From: Mycobacterium sp.
GTDB lineage: Bacteria; Actinomycetota; Actinomycetes; Mycobacteriales; Mycobacteriaceae
Direction: 5' to 3'
Length of the DNA: 64,000 bases
Assembly: GCF_029961025.1 (NCBI RefSeq)
Contig: NZ_JASBVP010000007.1
Coordinates: forward strand, 1 to 64,000
Part shown: piece by piece, positions 45,475 to 53,620 of the stretch
Numbering within the stretch: the first letter of the stretch is position 1
How the letters are laid out: each line of letters opens with the position of its first letter
Notes under the pieces: generated by a model
What the model was told of the DNA's origin: nothing
Databases searched by the model: none
Seen by the model: only the letters and a program-made list of their open reading frames with translations
Position numbers and translations under genes: made by a program

Positions 45475-45756
45475 GGAAGGGCGCCGTCCTCTTACCGTCC
45501 CCTCTCCGCTCGGTGGTGGGGTGCACCACCAGAGGGTAGATTCCGAACTTGCAACGAAGGTGCGCTGTCTATGCCGGTTGCGCCGTGGGTCCGATGCAAA
45601 ACAGCTGGTGAAGGGGTCGACGAGGGTATGGGGCGTTGTTCGCGATGCGTGAGGCAGGTGTGATTGCTCTGCCGGATTGTGGCAGCGAGATCGCCATGGC
45701 AGCACTATCCGGGAATTTCAGTCTCGCGATTCCCCGCCGGTAGGTGGACAGCTAAG

Positions 45757-45770
45757 GTATGCTGGCATAC
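45757..45770. promoter_or_regulatory. Palindrome abutting the second vapB start
   Basis: GTATGC-TG-GCATAC is a perfect inverted repeat ending at the base before ATG 45771. It includes TATGCT, a plausible -10 element for a leaderless transcript, so antitoxin binding here could directly block initiation. Confidence 0.6.
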
Positions 45771-45998
45771 ATGAAGCGGACGACGGTCAAGATCCCTGAC
45801 GCGCTGGATGCACGTCTGCGGCACGAGGCTAGGCGACGGAATTTGACCATCTCGGAGGTCAGCCGTGAAGCGCTCGAGGCTTACCTGGGCATGACCGGTG
45901 CCCGTCGACGCCTCAACGCAGCAGCCGCCGGCCGTAGCGGCCGTAGCGATATCTCCGAGCGCATCGAAGAAATTCTGGCTGCCGAGGTCGGACGATAG
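45771..45998 (+). CDS. vapB: VapB-type ribbon-helix-helix antitoxin (second pair)
   Basis: This 75-aa protein has an N-terminus KRTTVKIPDALDARLRHEAR forming a ribbon-helix-helix, then LTISEVSREALEAYLG and a charged tail ISERIEEILAAEVGR. ATG 45771 is preferred over the upstream TTG because it follows the palindrome directly and fits the family start. Its stop TAG at 45996 overlaps the beginning of the toxin frame. Confidence 0.85.
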   Translation: MKRTTVKIPDALDARLRHEARRRNLTISEVSREALEAYLGMTGARRRLNAAAAGRSGRSDISERIEEILAAEVGR

Positions 45999-46411
45999 CG
46001 GCAATTGTTGTCGATGCGGGCCCCCTGTACGCCTACGTCGACGCCGACGACGCTCATCATGTGTCGTCACTGGAACTACTAGAGACCCATCCGGGTCCGT
46101 TGATCGTCCCGACACTTGTCATCACCGAGGTGGTCTGCCTACTGGGTACCCGACTGGGCGCCGAACCTGAAGTGCGATTCCTCGGCGACTTGGCCGATGG
46201 TGCGTTCGCTGTCGAACCGGTAGCCGCCGGAGATTGGCTGCGGATCGCTGAGCTTGTTGCCCGATACCGAGACCTGCCACTTGGCGCCGTAGACGCCTCC
46301 GTGGTGGCCACAGCAGAACGCTTAGGCATCAGTGAGATCGCGACCGTCGACCGCCGTCACTTCACCATCGTCCGTCCCTGCCATACCGAGCGCTTCACCC
46401 TTCTTCCGTGA
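45995..46411 (+). CDS. vapC: VapC-type PIN toxin lacking a normal start codon
   Basis: The PIN fold is complete: AIVVDAGPLYAYVDADD (D), PTLVITEVVCLLGTRLG (E), LPLGAVDASVVATAERLGIS (D) and IATVDRRHFT (D). The frame upstream of IVVDAG has no ATG or GTG; the only codon at the expected place, overlapping the antitoxin stop, is ATA at 45995. The next in-frame start, GTG 46061, would remove the first catalytic aspartate. Either a rare ATA/ATT start is used with translational coupling, or an ATG-to-ATA change has silenced the toxin. Confidence 0.75.
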   Translation: MAAIVVDAGPLYAYVDADDAHHVSSLELLETHPGPLIVPTLVITEVVCLLGTRLGAEPEVRFLGDLADGAFAVEPVAAGDWLRIAELVARYRDLPLGAVDASVVATAERLGISEIATVDRRHFTIVRPCHTERFTLLP

Positions 46412-46523
46412 ATCGTCCGGTTGTCGTCGGAGTCGTCTCACGCCGGCGGTTGGTCACGTCATAAATGGGCGTTCGGCGACACTCCAGCACCCTCGACGGG
46501 GGGTAGATTGCCGACTTGCAACA

Positions 46524-46768
46524 AACCTGGTGTTGGTCTGCCCGTATCACCATCGGTTGCACCACCGGGGCGTCATCACCATCGCCGGACCCGCCGACGA
46601 TCTCACCGTCACCGACCGCTCCGGTCGACGCCTTCACGCAGGATCGCTCGCGCGTCCGCCGACCCCCGCCGCCCGCTGTGCCCCCGTGGGCCGGGCCCAG
46701 CGGCGAGCGCGCCGACTGGTGGTGGTATGAGCGCCTTCCAGCCGCAGCCGCCACCACCAACCAACTAG
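46524..46768 (+). pseudogene. 3' part of a REP13E12-type HNH gene
   Basis: It begins NLVLVCPYHHRLHHRGVITI, exactly the continuation missing from 42120-43115, then AGPADDLTVTDRSGRR and SLARPP; a one-base insertion before CTTCCAG shifts the final WWWYE(P)FQPQPP end. It is preceded by GGGTAGATTGCCGACTTGCA. Confidence 0.8.
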
Positions 46769-47099
46769 GTTGGCTACCCGAGCCGGTCATTACCGGCACT
46801 GCATCTGAGCCCAGACGGGTTGAAGCATAAAGAAATTCGTTATACATACCCGCCGCTACCGGATCTTGACAATCAAGGCCGACGACCGAACCCCGCAGCT
46901 CCGCCGGCCCGCTACCCGGCGATCTCGCCACGCCCTCATCAAGATTCCCGCTGACGTACGCACTGATACAAAATATGGGCGGCGGAAAATTGACCCCCGG
47001 GGCCCAGACTTGAGTCAGCCCGGCCACCGCCCGCAACAGCCAGATGAGCTGCTCAGCGAGCCGAACGTGAAGCGTAACCGCGTTCCTGACCAACATGAT
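46769..47099. other. No gene seen
   Basis: The first ~45 bp (GTTGGCTACCCGAGCCGGTC onward) are also present after the other 13E12 fragment at 53621, so they belong to the 13E12 repeat unit. The rest has no recognisable coding content. Confidence 0.45.
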
Positions 47100-47736
47100 T
47101 CACGTCCATGACAGCGGGAAGCCGATATCCAGCCGCTCGGTTTGCTTATACCCCGACCACGTCGGTACGCCCGCGGGCTGTACGCGGTAAATGCCCAGCG
47201 CGGCGGACACGACTCGGTCATGCTGCGTCGGCCACTGAATCTCGGATGCGATCTGCTCCAGCACCTCTCGGTCGCGCTCCAGCACCCGGTCGACAATCGA
47301 TACCGCCGGCAGCGCACCACTCTTGTCGCCGTTACAGCGGGCGCACGCCAGCACCAGATTGGCCAGCCCGTCGATACCCACCAGGGACCACGCGCAGCCT
47401 GGCGATGTCCACCGAGACACCAGTGCGTGTGACCCCGGCCGCCTCACGTAACGCATTGGTGGCGATCAGGATTCGTGCGCGCGGCTGGGTGGATTGGCGC
47501 AATTCGTAGCCCTCGAATGGGCGCACCTGCTGCCAGTAGATCTCCAGCACCCGATGCGCCAGATCGGGAACCGGCACCCGCAACACATCGGCGGGCCGCT
47601 CGGGCATGTTCTCGATGCAATGGTCGATCAACGCCATCAGCGTGGCGAGCTTGTAGGTGGCCGTGCGCAGGCCGGTCTCGAGGATCGCCACCACACGCTG
47701 CCCGAGCAGAAGCGGGTCGCCCGCGTCACCGTCCAC
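47100..47736 (-). pseudogene. HNH endonuclease-like gene with internal deletion or frameshift
   Basis: The N-terminal part (47736-47410) reads LLGQRVVAILETGLRTATYK, LATLMALIDHCIENMPERPA, HRVLEIYWQQVRPFEGYELR; the C-terminal part (47400-47100) reads GIDGLANLVLACARCNGDKS, the closing C-x2-C-N-x-D-K of an HNH motif, then VDRVLERDREVLEQIASEIQ and GYKQTERLDIGFPL. The middle, including the first HNH histidines, is missing or shifted. A decayed piece of a second copy lies at about 40300-40500. Confidence 0.65.
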
Positions 47737-47939
47737 GGCTCTCCCGCGATGTCAGCCCGGCGGGGTAGAACTGCACCACCGCATTATCGCGAGGGAAAGG
47801 GATAGCGTGGGCAAACTCGTCCAGGACAGATTCCCTACCTCATTCGAGCTCAGGTCGCATGTCCCACGTGACGAGGTTGGCCGCGGGCGCGTATCTGACC
47901 GCAGATGCGCTGAATCCGCCGATCGTCGACCCCATCGCG

Positions 47940-48290
47940 TTACCGCACCACGCGCAGGTGGCCGCCTAGTCCGGGCTTTCTGGGATCTGCGGGCAGTTCG
48001 ATCCAAGTCTCCTGCTTGGTGCGGACCGGGTGCTCATCATATGGGAGCAGTTCGGTGAACAGGACGAGAGTGTCGCCCATCTTGGTCGCCGCGGGTGCAA
48101 CGATCCCGTGATAGCCCACTTGGGGTGGGCTGCCGCGACCGTCTGACATGCCGCGTAGGCGGCACGATCATGGGTCTCCGACTGCAGCTGCTCGATGGAC
48201 AGGTCTGCCAGGGTGTGGTGTACGGGCAGCCGCACGATTTCCGATACCGATACATCGCAGGTAACGAGCAGTCGGTGGTGGTCGCTTAGA
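47940..48290 (-). pseudogene. RES-domain toxin remnant
   Basis: The minus strand encodes VSVSEIVRLPVHHTLADLSI, DRAAYAACQTVAAAHP, then after a frameshift near 48110 YHGIVAPAATKMGDTLVLFT, ELLPYDEHPVR and WIELPADPR, LRVVR. AYAACQxVAxxA...GIxAPAATxxGxTLxLF is typical of the C-terminal half of RES NAD+-consuming toxins. The N-terminus is missing. Confidence 0.6.
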
Positions 48291-48390
48291 TGCGGTCATA
48301 GGCGTCACGGTTGTGGCGCAGATGCCTCGAGCGGGGAGACGCCGTCTGCGTAACGTGCCAGGTAGCCGACCGCCTTCGGGACCTCGCACC

Positions 48391-48688
48391 GACATCTGCG
48401 AGCAACGTCGCAAGGTTCGGTAGGAGTTTGGCCAGCAGCTGCTTTCGCGTGCAAATGGGTCTGATGCCAAACAATTACAAACCGATAAGCGCCGTGGGCC
48501 CTGGCGCGTACGAGATACGAGCGCGAGATGCAAACGGCATCGCCCGGCTCATCGACGTTGCGAAGTTCCACGACATGATTTGCGTCCTTCACGTCTTCAC
48601 GAAAAAGCCGCAGCGGACACCGAAGGCTGATATCGACCTGGCCAGGAAGCGGTATAGAGAGGCAAAAGATGGCTGACAGCGTGTTCTA
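48391..48688 (+). repeat. 298-bp repeat with HigB toxin C-terminus, copy 2
   Basis: This duplicates 13735-14032. The HigB part (FRVQMGLMPNNYKPISAVGP to YREAKDG) remains open, but the upstream start is lost, and the antitoxin frame is cut after six codons (MADSVF then TAA). It is therefore a dead fragment copied from, or to, the 13.7-kb locus. Confidence 0.85.
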
Positions 48689-49164
48689 AGCGCTTAGCGG
48701 GCACTGACCGGATGGCGGCAACCCTCGACCCGGCGATGTCGGTGCTGCATGGTCGATCCTGCGGCGTGGTTTGAGCCTAGCTGCCGCTGACGCATGCCGC
48801 GGGGCGGTAAAGTCCGTTGACAATGCAGATACTCGTCACTGAAAAGTCGCTCCGAGGTGGGCATTTCGCATAGTTGTCCGACACCTGACCGGTCGCACCA
48901 AAGTGACCAACGCTTGCCGAATACCGATGGCGGGCTGCTCGTCGCCTCACGCGACATGGGGCCGCTGGCACCGAGTAGCCGGTAAATGCGTCACCTTTGG
49001 GCGCCATTGGCTGCAAGAGATGAGCGACCGGGTGCGGGAGGTGCGGTCACCGCTCACCCCTCAGCAAGTGAATCGTGGCTGGCGCGAACGTCCTTCATGC
49101 GTTTGTCGAGCCGTAGCGGATGCTCGGCGCCGTCGCCGTTAACCCCCACGAATCGCGACGACGT
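48689..49164. other. Intergenic with dispersed repeat, no gene
   Basis: Apart from the repeat copy at 48839-48893 nothing coding is recognisable; the open frames here lack any domain-like content. Confidence 0.45.
48839..48893. repeat. Dispersed intergenic repeat, copy 1
   Basis: The core is GAAAAGTCGCTCCGAGGTGG followed by GCATTTCGCATAG and ACACCTGACCGGT. It is related to 53781-53836 and 61738-61795, and similarity to copy 2 continues about 25 bp further (GTGACCAACGC). Confidence 0.75.
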
Positions 49165-49563
49165 TCAGCGGCCCGGGGCGGCGGTCGGCAGGCCGGCTGC
49201 GGCCGCGGTCGTCAGGAGACGTTCGTCGTAGGTGACGAACGCGGTCAACTGGGTGCCGAACACCGCGCCCGCGGTCGCGAGATGGATCGCGTCCAGCGAC
49301 CGTAGTGCGGGGTCTGGATAAGCGGCGGCGGCGGCGCGGACCACCTCGTCGATCTCGTAGCGCGCTACGCGAGCCACGATCGCGGGCACATCGGCGAGCA
49401 GCGAGGGCTCCACCCGGCGCAACGCGCGGGGGAGTTCAACCTCGATCAGCGCCGATGACACCCACGGCGCCGGTGTGTGTGCGTCAAGCCAGTCGGCGAG
49501 GGTATGGCTTTCCGGTTCGCGCCGGATCAGTTTCATCAGGGCCGACGTGTCGAGGTACAGCAT
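49165..49563 (-). CDS. vapC: VapC-type PIN toxin (third pair)
   Basis: This 132-aa protein from ATG 49563 has MLYLDTSALMKLIRREPE (first acid), SSALIEVELPRALRRVEP (glutamate), LRSLDAIHLATAGAVFG (aspartate) and FVTYDERLL (last acid). It is a complete PIN RNase toxin. Its ATG overlaps the antitoxin stop (TGATG), so translation is coupled. Confidence 0.88.
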   Translation of the reverse strand: MLYLDTSALMKLIRREPESHTLADWLDAHTPAPWVSSALIEVELPRALRRVEPSLLADVPAIVARVARYEIDEVVRAAAAAYPDPALRSLDAIHLATAGAVFGTQLTAFVTYDERLLTTAAAAGLPTAAPGR

Positions 49564-49835
49564 CAATAGCGCTCGGTGTCGCGCAGCTCGCGCAGCAGCT
49601 GGCCGGCCTCCTGATCGGTGCGCACCGGCCCGGATGGACGTGGCGCCGGTCCGCTGAGGGTGGCGGGATGAAGCCTTCCCGCGCTGATCATCTCGGCCAG
49701 GGGATTCTCCCGGGCCGGGACCAGCCGGGCCACGACGACTCCACGTTCGGTGATGTCGATCTGCTCGCCGCGTTTGACCCGGGCGAGCACTCCGGCAGTA
49801 TTTTGGTTCAGCTCACGCACCGGCACCTCGGACAT
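49563..49835 (-). CDS. vapB: VapB-type Phd/YefM-like antitoxin
   Basis: This 90-aa protein has an N-terminus SEVPVRELNQNTAGVLARVK, RGEQIDITERGVVVARLVPA, an AbrB/Phd-like DNA-binding fold typical of this VapB class; the C-terminal tail (DQEAGQLLRELRDTERY) binds the toxin. The ATG at 49835 is chosen from this conserved start; upstream codons belong to unrelated remnants. Confidence 0.88.
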   Translation of the reverse strand: MSEVPVRELNQNTAGVLARVKRGEQIDITERGVVVARLVPARENPLAEMISAGRLHPATLSGPAPRPSGPVRTDQEAGQLLRELRDTERY

Positions 49836-49953
49836 GCCAGCCACTGTACTACGTGTTTGTAGTACGCAGGCGGCTGGTGCGTGCTCAGCGCGTGGCCGCT
49901 GGGTGGCCTCGCGTTGACGCCTACGCCAGCAGCGCCAGCGTCCCGGTAACGGC
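49836..49953. promoter_or_regulatory. Upstream region of the third vapBC pair
   Basis: TACTACGTGTTTGTAGTA, just upstream of the start at 49835 (about 49847-49864), is a strong inverted repeat (TACTAC...GTAGTA) and probably the antitoxin operator. Confidence 0.6.
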
Positions 49954-50060
49954 TCAATTCGTGTCGCCGGTGAACAGGGCCACCGCCGCGGTGAATCCGT
50001 GCAGCGCGTTGCGGCCCGCGACGGTACCGATCTCCCCGGCGGCGAAGAAGGCGCCATGGG
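49954..50060 (-). pseudogene. FIST-domain protein, C-terminal remnant (copy 2)
   Basis: It encodes [31 protein letters not shown] and stop, the end of a FIST_C domain protein. The upstream side is joined directly to IS21 IstB sequence. It is closely similar to the relic at 32027-32220, which retains more of the domain but has a shifted tail. Confidence 0.65.
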
Positions 50061-50094
50061 CCTGGTGCGTAGGCCCCAGCTGCGGTCGGCGTGC

Positions 50095-50485
50095 CCGCCG
50101 GCCAGATCGGAAAGCATGCGGGAGGTATTGGCGAAGCGGACATCGCCGCTGCAGCAAGCCACAGCGTGCCCAAGCGCTTGTGCCACATGAGTTTTGCCCA
50201 CGCCGATAACTGGCTGGCCGTAACGGATGACCGACTCGCCGGAGTCATGCCAGCGCAGCACGGCCAGGCCGCGCAGCACCGCGGCGGGCGGCTTCGGGTT
50301 GGCGGAAAAGTCAAAGTCTTCGAAGGTGGCCTGGGCCTCAAATTTCGCGCGCGGTGCAATCGCCTTGTTAGGGCGGCTGATTCGCGCCGGGAGATCTCGT
50401 CTTCGCATAGTGCTTGCAGGAATTCAAGGTGGCCCAAATCGCCCAGGCGGGCCTGGGCCAGCCGGGCGTCGAGGGTGTCGAGCAT
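50095..50485 (-). pseudogene. istB-like: IS21-family IstB helper ATPase, truncated
   Basis: In two frames this reads LDTLDARLAQARLGDLGHLE, FLQALCEDEISRRESAALTR, then FEAQATFEDFDFSANPKPPA and [16 protein letters not shown] (Walker A), ending at [15 protein letters not shown] before the Walker B region. The 3' half is replaced by FIST DNA. It is the second gene of an IS21 element whose IstA end lies just upstream. Confidence 0.75.
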
Positions 50486-50547
50486 TCCCGACAGTTTCAG
50501 GGTGCGTCATGCATTGCGCAACGCGGGGCCACCGAATGGAAAGGGGA

Positions 50548-50940
50548 TCAGATGATGCCGTCGGAACCAGCGGTGCCGAACTGCTCGGGGCCGCACAGCA
50601 ACGCCGTGGTCGCGGCGCCGCTGGTGGGCTGGTCGGCGTGTTGGGTGCCGACGGTCAGGATGCCCTTGATGGTCCGATACGCCGGGTCGCCGACCTGAAA
50701 CGCGCGAGTGCAGGCGGCCTCAAGCCGCTCACAGCCGTACTTGCCACGCAGACCGAGCACTGCTTGCACCGAACGCAGGCGGTGTCGCGTTGTCGCGCAT
50801 GAATTCAGCGATCACCGCCTCGCAGGAGGGGCCGACCAGCTCGGCGGTGTGCCGGCACCAGGTGGGGGTGCGCATCGCGAAGGCGATTTTCTCCGGCGGG
50901 CAGTGGGCGAAGTCGGCGAACCGCCCGGACCGGCGAACGC
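50548..50940 (-). pseudogene. istA-like: IS21-family IstA transposase, C-terminal fragment
   Basis: It encodes RFADFAHCPPEKIAFAMRTP, CEAVIAEFMRDNATPPAF, then after a shift near 50770 QAVLGLRGKYGCERLEAACT, DPAYRTIKGILTVGTQHAD and ATTALLCGPEQFGTAGSDGI, the usual end of IS21 IstA. It begins abruptly where the 13E12 fragment on the other strand starts (about 50940). Confidence 0.75.
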
Positions 50941-51103
50941 GACGGCGAGGCCATCGGTGCGGGCCGGACGACCCGGGTGATCAACCAGCGGCTGCGCCGT
51001 GCGCTCGAGCACCGCCATCCCACGTGCGCGGGTGCCTGGCTGTGTGGCCACTAGCGGTCTGTACGCGCACTACATCTGGCACTGGGACGGCGGTCTGACC
51101 GAG
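50938..51103 (+). pseudogene. REP13E12-type gene fragment ending at the HNH motif
   Basis: It reads ERDGEAIGAGRTTRVINQRL, RRALEHRHPTCA and, with small shifts, the H-x-HHI-W region up to GGLTE. At 51104 it departs into TTATTCAAGGTCAG, the same position and nearly the same novel sequence as in the gene at 42120 (TTATTCAAGATCAG at 43116). Confidence 0.75.
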
Positions 51104-51376
51104 TTATTCAAGGTCAGGTGTTGGGACTCTACACCCTTTGCGCCGATACGCGATACGCCCGCGTTTCGGTGAGCAGCCCCACGTTGTCATCCGGCGACGA
51201 CATGGTCAGGGCCTCTGGTGCCCGAAGATGACCGCGGCCGGCCACCTGTGGTGCGACGTCGCCACCGCGGGCAGAACCCAGCCGACCAGCTCACCGACGA
51301 ACGCAGCCATGACCTCAGGCGTGAGAATTTTCTTACAGCTATCCAGGCATGTAAGTAGGACAGTTACACTTTCCGA

Positions 51377-51688
51377 ATGACCGAGATTTTTCGGGTCATC
51401 CCTGATGAATTGCGGACAGCCGGCGCCGGTTGGAATGCGCAAGTGTTCGAGCTGCACGCCGCGCCGCCGCAGCTGGAGCTGCCCTCCCCCTGGCCCACCA
51501 TGCTCGCCTCCGCTGCGGTGACTGGCGCGGCCCAGGCCGCGACCGCCGACCTGCACACCCGTATCTCCACCACCGCCGGGGCCACGCAGGTCGCGGCCAC
51601 CGGATACGACGCCAATGAGGCGGATGCGGTGGGCGTGATCAAAAATGTGATCGCGACGATCCCCGACGCGATCCGGGAGAGCACGTGA
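51377..51688 (+). CDS. Small ESX partner protein with YxxxE motif, cassette D
   Basis: This 103-aa helical protein (TEIFRVIPDELRTAGAGWNA, QVFELHAAPPQLELP) has TGYDANEADAVG near residue 78 matching the YxxxD/E type VII export signal. It is paralogous to 18293-18607 and overlaps the large gene by GTGA. It probably forms the heterodimer partner needed for ESX export of the product of the next gene. Confidence 0.77.
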   Translation: MTEIFRVIPDELRTAGAGWNAQVFELHAAPPQLELPSPWPTMLASAAVTGAAQAATADLHTRISTTAGATQVAATGYDANEADAVGVIKNVIATIPDAIREST

Positions 51689-52620
51689 TTCCCACCCAGT
51701 CCGCGGTGCGCGCCTATGACGTGTCGTATTTGACCGAGCATGCCGCCCACTGGCGCGAGCTGGCGGAGCGCCGCCGCAATGTGGCAGGCGCGATCCAGGC
51801 GCAAGCCGACTCGCTGGACTGGCAGGGGCAGGCCGATGAGGCGATGCGTGCCGCGATGGCGCGGCATCTGCGCACCGCCGAGGAGGAGGCCGGGCTGCTC
51901 GATGCCGCCGCCGGCACCGCCGAAAACGGGGCCAGCGTGCTGCACCAGCAGCAGCAGTCCGTCCTGTCCGCGGTGGAGCAGGCCCGCCAGTCCGGGTTCG
52001 TGGTCGGCGAGGACTGGTCGGCCACCGACGCGATGTATCCGCCCGGATCGACGGCCTGGTACGCCCGGTTACCCACCGCCCAGGCCATCACCGCGGAGCT
52101 GCGCGCCCAGGCGGGCGCGTTCGCCGCGCAGGAGTATCAAACCGCCACCGATATCGTCACCTCCGCCGGTGACCTGGGCGGCGAGGGCGCCGTCCGCGGC
52201 CACATCCAGGCGGTTGATCACCACTTCAAAACCGACGGACCCGCACCACAGCCAAGTCTGCCGCCGAATCCAATTGGCCAGTTAGAGCAGGCGATTACGG
52301 CACCACCAGCACCCCCCTCCGTCGCACCGCCTCTCATGCCAGCCAGCCCGCCGCCGCGACCGCCGCAGATGGGACCAGCCCCGCCTCCGGTCTCCGGCCC
52401 GGACGCGCCGCCAGAGGCGAACCCGACAATAGGTGGCTTTTTGGGGACTGCCGTCCCCGGCTGCCTGGCGGGCGCTGGAGATGGTGGATTGTTGACTTCG
52501 CTATTTCCCCCCTTGGAGGTCTTGGGTGTGCCCGGAGGCTGCATCGCCGGTGGGATCGTCGCAGGAGGTGGCTATCTCGGCGGTATCTGGGTCGACAACA
52601 TGCTGAACGGAAACGGCTGA
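51685..52620 (+). CDS. Large type VII (ESX) substrate-like protein, cassette D
   Basis: In this 311-aa protein residues 1-185 closely match cassette C (AYDVSYLTEHAAHWRELAER, LDAAAGTAENGASVLHQQQQ, GFVVGEDWSATDAMYPPGST); both are helical. After KTDGPAPQPSLPPNP comes a different, longer proline-rich linker (190-260) and a glycine-rich hydrophobic tip (IGGFLGTAVPGCLAGAGDGG, VLGVPGGCIAGGIVAGGGYL). The conserved front, variable tip and adjacent membrane protein suggest a secreted, membrane-active effector; no enzymatic motif is visible. The start is GTG, coupled to the small partner. Confidence 0.77.
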   Translation: MIPTQSAVRAYDVSYLTEHAAHWRELAERRRNVAGAIQAQADSLDWQGQADEAMRAAMARHLRTAEEEAGLLDAAAGTAENGASVLHQQQQSVLSAVEQARQSGFVVGEDWSATDAMYPPGSTAWYARLPTAQAITAELRAQAGAFAAQEYQTATDIVTSAGDLGGEGAVRGHIQAVDHHFKTDGPAPQPSLPPNPIGQLEQAITAPPAPPSVAPPLMPASPPPRPPQMGPAPPPVSGPDAPPEANPTIGGFLGTAVPGCLAGAGDGGLLTSLFPPLEVLGVPGGCIAGGIVAGGGYLGGIWVDNMLNGNG

Positions 52621-53012
52621 TGACGAATACGACAAATATTGCCAATTCCCGGGTCGCAGTGTCCTATGGCTCAGTGTTTCTCTACTCTGCTGTTGTATTT
52701 TTTTGGGAGTCGCTTCGCCCGTCGGCAGACCCGTACCTGCGGGGTGCGTCGGTGATCGCTTCGGTGGTCTGCCTCATCAACGGTTATAAGGCGATCACTC
52801 GCCGACACGAGCCGCGCCCCGCGCCCACCACACGTTATCCGCGCGCAACGATAGCGACCAGCCTCTTTCCCCTCGGCTTAGCCGGCGGCGCCTTGTGGTA
52901 CTTCACCCGGTCAGGCGACTTCTACTATCTGCTTATTGCGCCTCCGCTTCTCGCTCTAGGTATGTGGGGAGTCGTTGTGGGATTGAGGAAACTCAAGTGG
53001 AGCCAGCCATGA
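52620..53012 (+). CDS. Four-helix membrane protein (immunity candidate), cassette D
   Basis: This 130-aa protein has about four hydrophobic helices: VSYGSVFLYSAVVFFWESL, GASVIASVVCLINGYKAI, SLFPLGLAGGALWYF and YYLLIAPPLLALGMWGVVV. It overlaps both the substrate stop (TGATG) and the following ATG (ATGA). It occupies the place of the unrelated-looking three-helix protein of cassette C, so this gene varies together with the substrate tip while flanking genes are conserved, as expected for cognate immunity. Confidence 0.7.
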   Translation: MTNTTNIANSRVAVSYGSVFLYSAVVFFWESLRPSADPYLRGASVIASVVCLINGYKAITRRHEPRPAPTTRYPRATIATSLFPLGLAGGALWYFTRSGDFYYLLIAPPLLALGMWGVVVGLRKLKWSQP

Positions 53013-53329
53013 CGTATGTAGCCAGTGACGAAACCACATCGTCGTCGCTGCCGGAGCTGCCCGAAGGGATGCGTTGGGTGGTGCTGGTCGACAAGCGCCG
53101 GATCGCGGTCATGCTGCTGCACAACGAGATGCCGGTCGCTTCGGCAATCGAGAGCCTGGAGCGAGACACTGAACTCGACTATGAACATCAGCCAGTCGAG
53201 GCGGTGGAACGCGTGTGCAGGCGGCTGGCTGCCGAGGTGTCGCATCAATGGGGTTTCCTTCGTGCGCTTCAACAGAAACTTGGGGCAGGTATTGACGTGC
53301 GAATGAAGATAGTGGATTGGAACCGGTGA
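53009..53329 (+). CDS. Conserved trailing protein of type VII cassette D
   Basis: This 106-aa protein starts at ATG 53009, overlapping the membrane-protein stop. It is closely similar to the product of 16374-16697 (LPELPEGMRWVVLVDKRRIA, VERVCRRLAAEVSHQWGFLR, LQQKLGAGIDVRMKIVDWNR). No known domain is recognised. It ends about 50 bp before the 3' half of the split 13E12 gene. Confidence 0.77.
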   Translation: MTYVASDETTSSSLPELPEGMRWVVLVDKRRIAVMLLHNEMPVASAIESLERDTELDYEHQPVEAVERVCRRLAAEVSHQWGFLRALQQKLGAGIDVRMKIVDWNR

Positions 53330-53382
53330 GCTCTGCTGCCAGCACCATATGGGGGTAGTTTCCCGAACTGGTCACTAACTTA

Positions 53383-53620
53383 GTGTTGGTCTGCCCGTAT
53401 CACCATCGGTTGCACTACCGGGGCGTCATTACTATCGCCGGACCCGCTGACGATCTGATCGTCACCGAGAGCTGCGGTCGACGGCTCAGCGCAGGGTTGC
53501 TCGCACGTCCGCCGACGCTTTCGCCGCCCGCTGCGCCCCCATGGGCCGGGCCCCGGCGAGCGCGCCGACTGGTGGTGGTATGAGCCCTTCCAGCCGCAGC
53601 CGCCACCACCAACCAACTAG
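53383..53620 (+). pseudogene. 3' part of a second REP13E12-type HNH gene
   Basis: VLVCPYHHRLHYRGVITIAG, PADDLIVTESCGRRLSAG and LARPPT, then a frame change and RADWWWYEPFQPQPPPPTN with stop at 53620. It is the natural continuation of the fragment ending at 51103, separated from it by cassette D. Confidence 0.8.
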
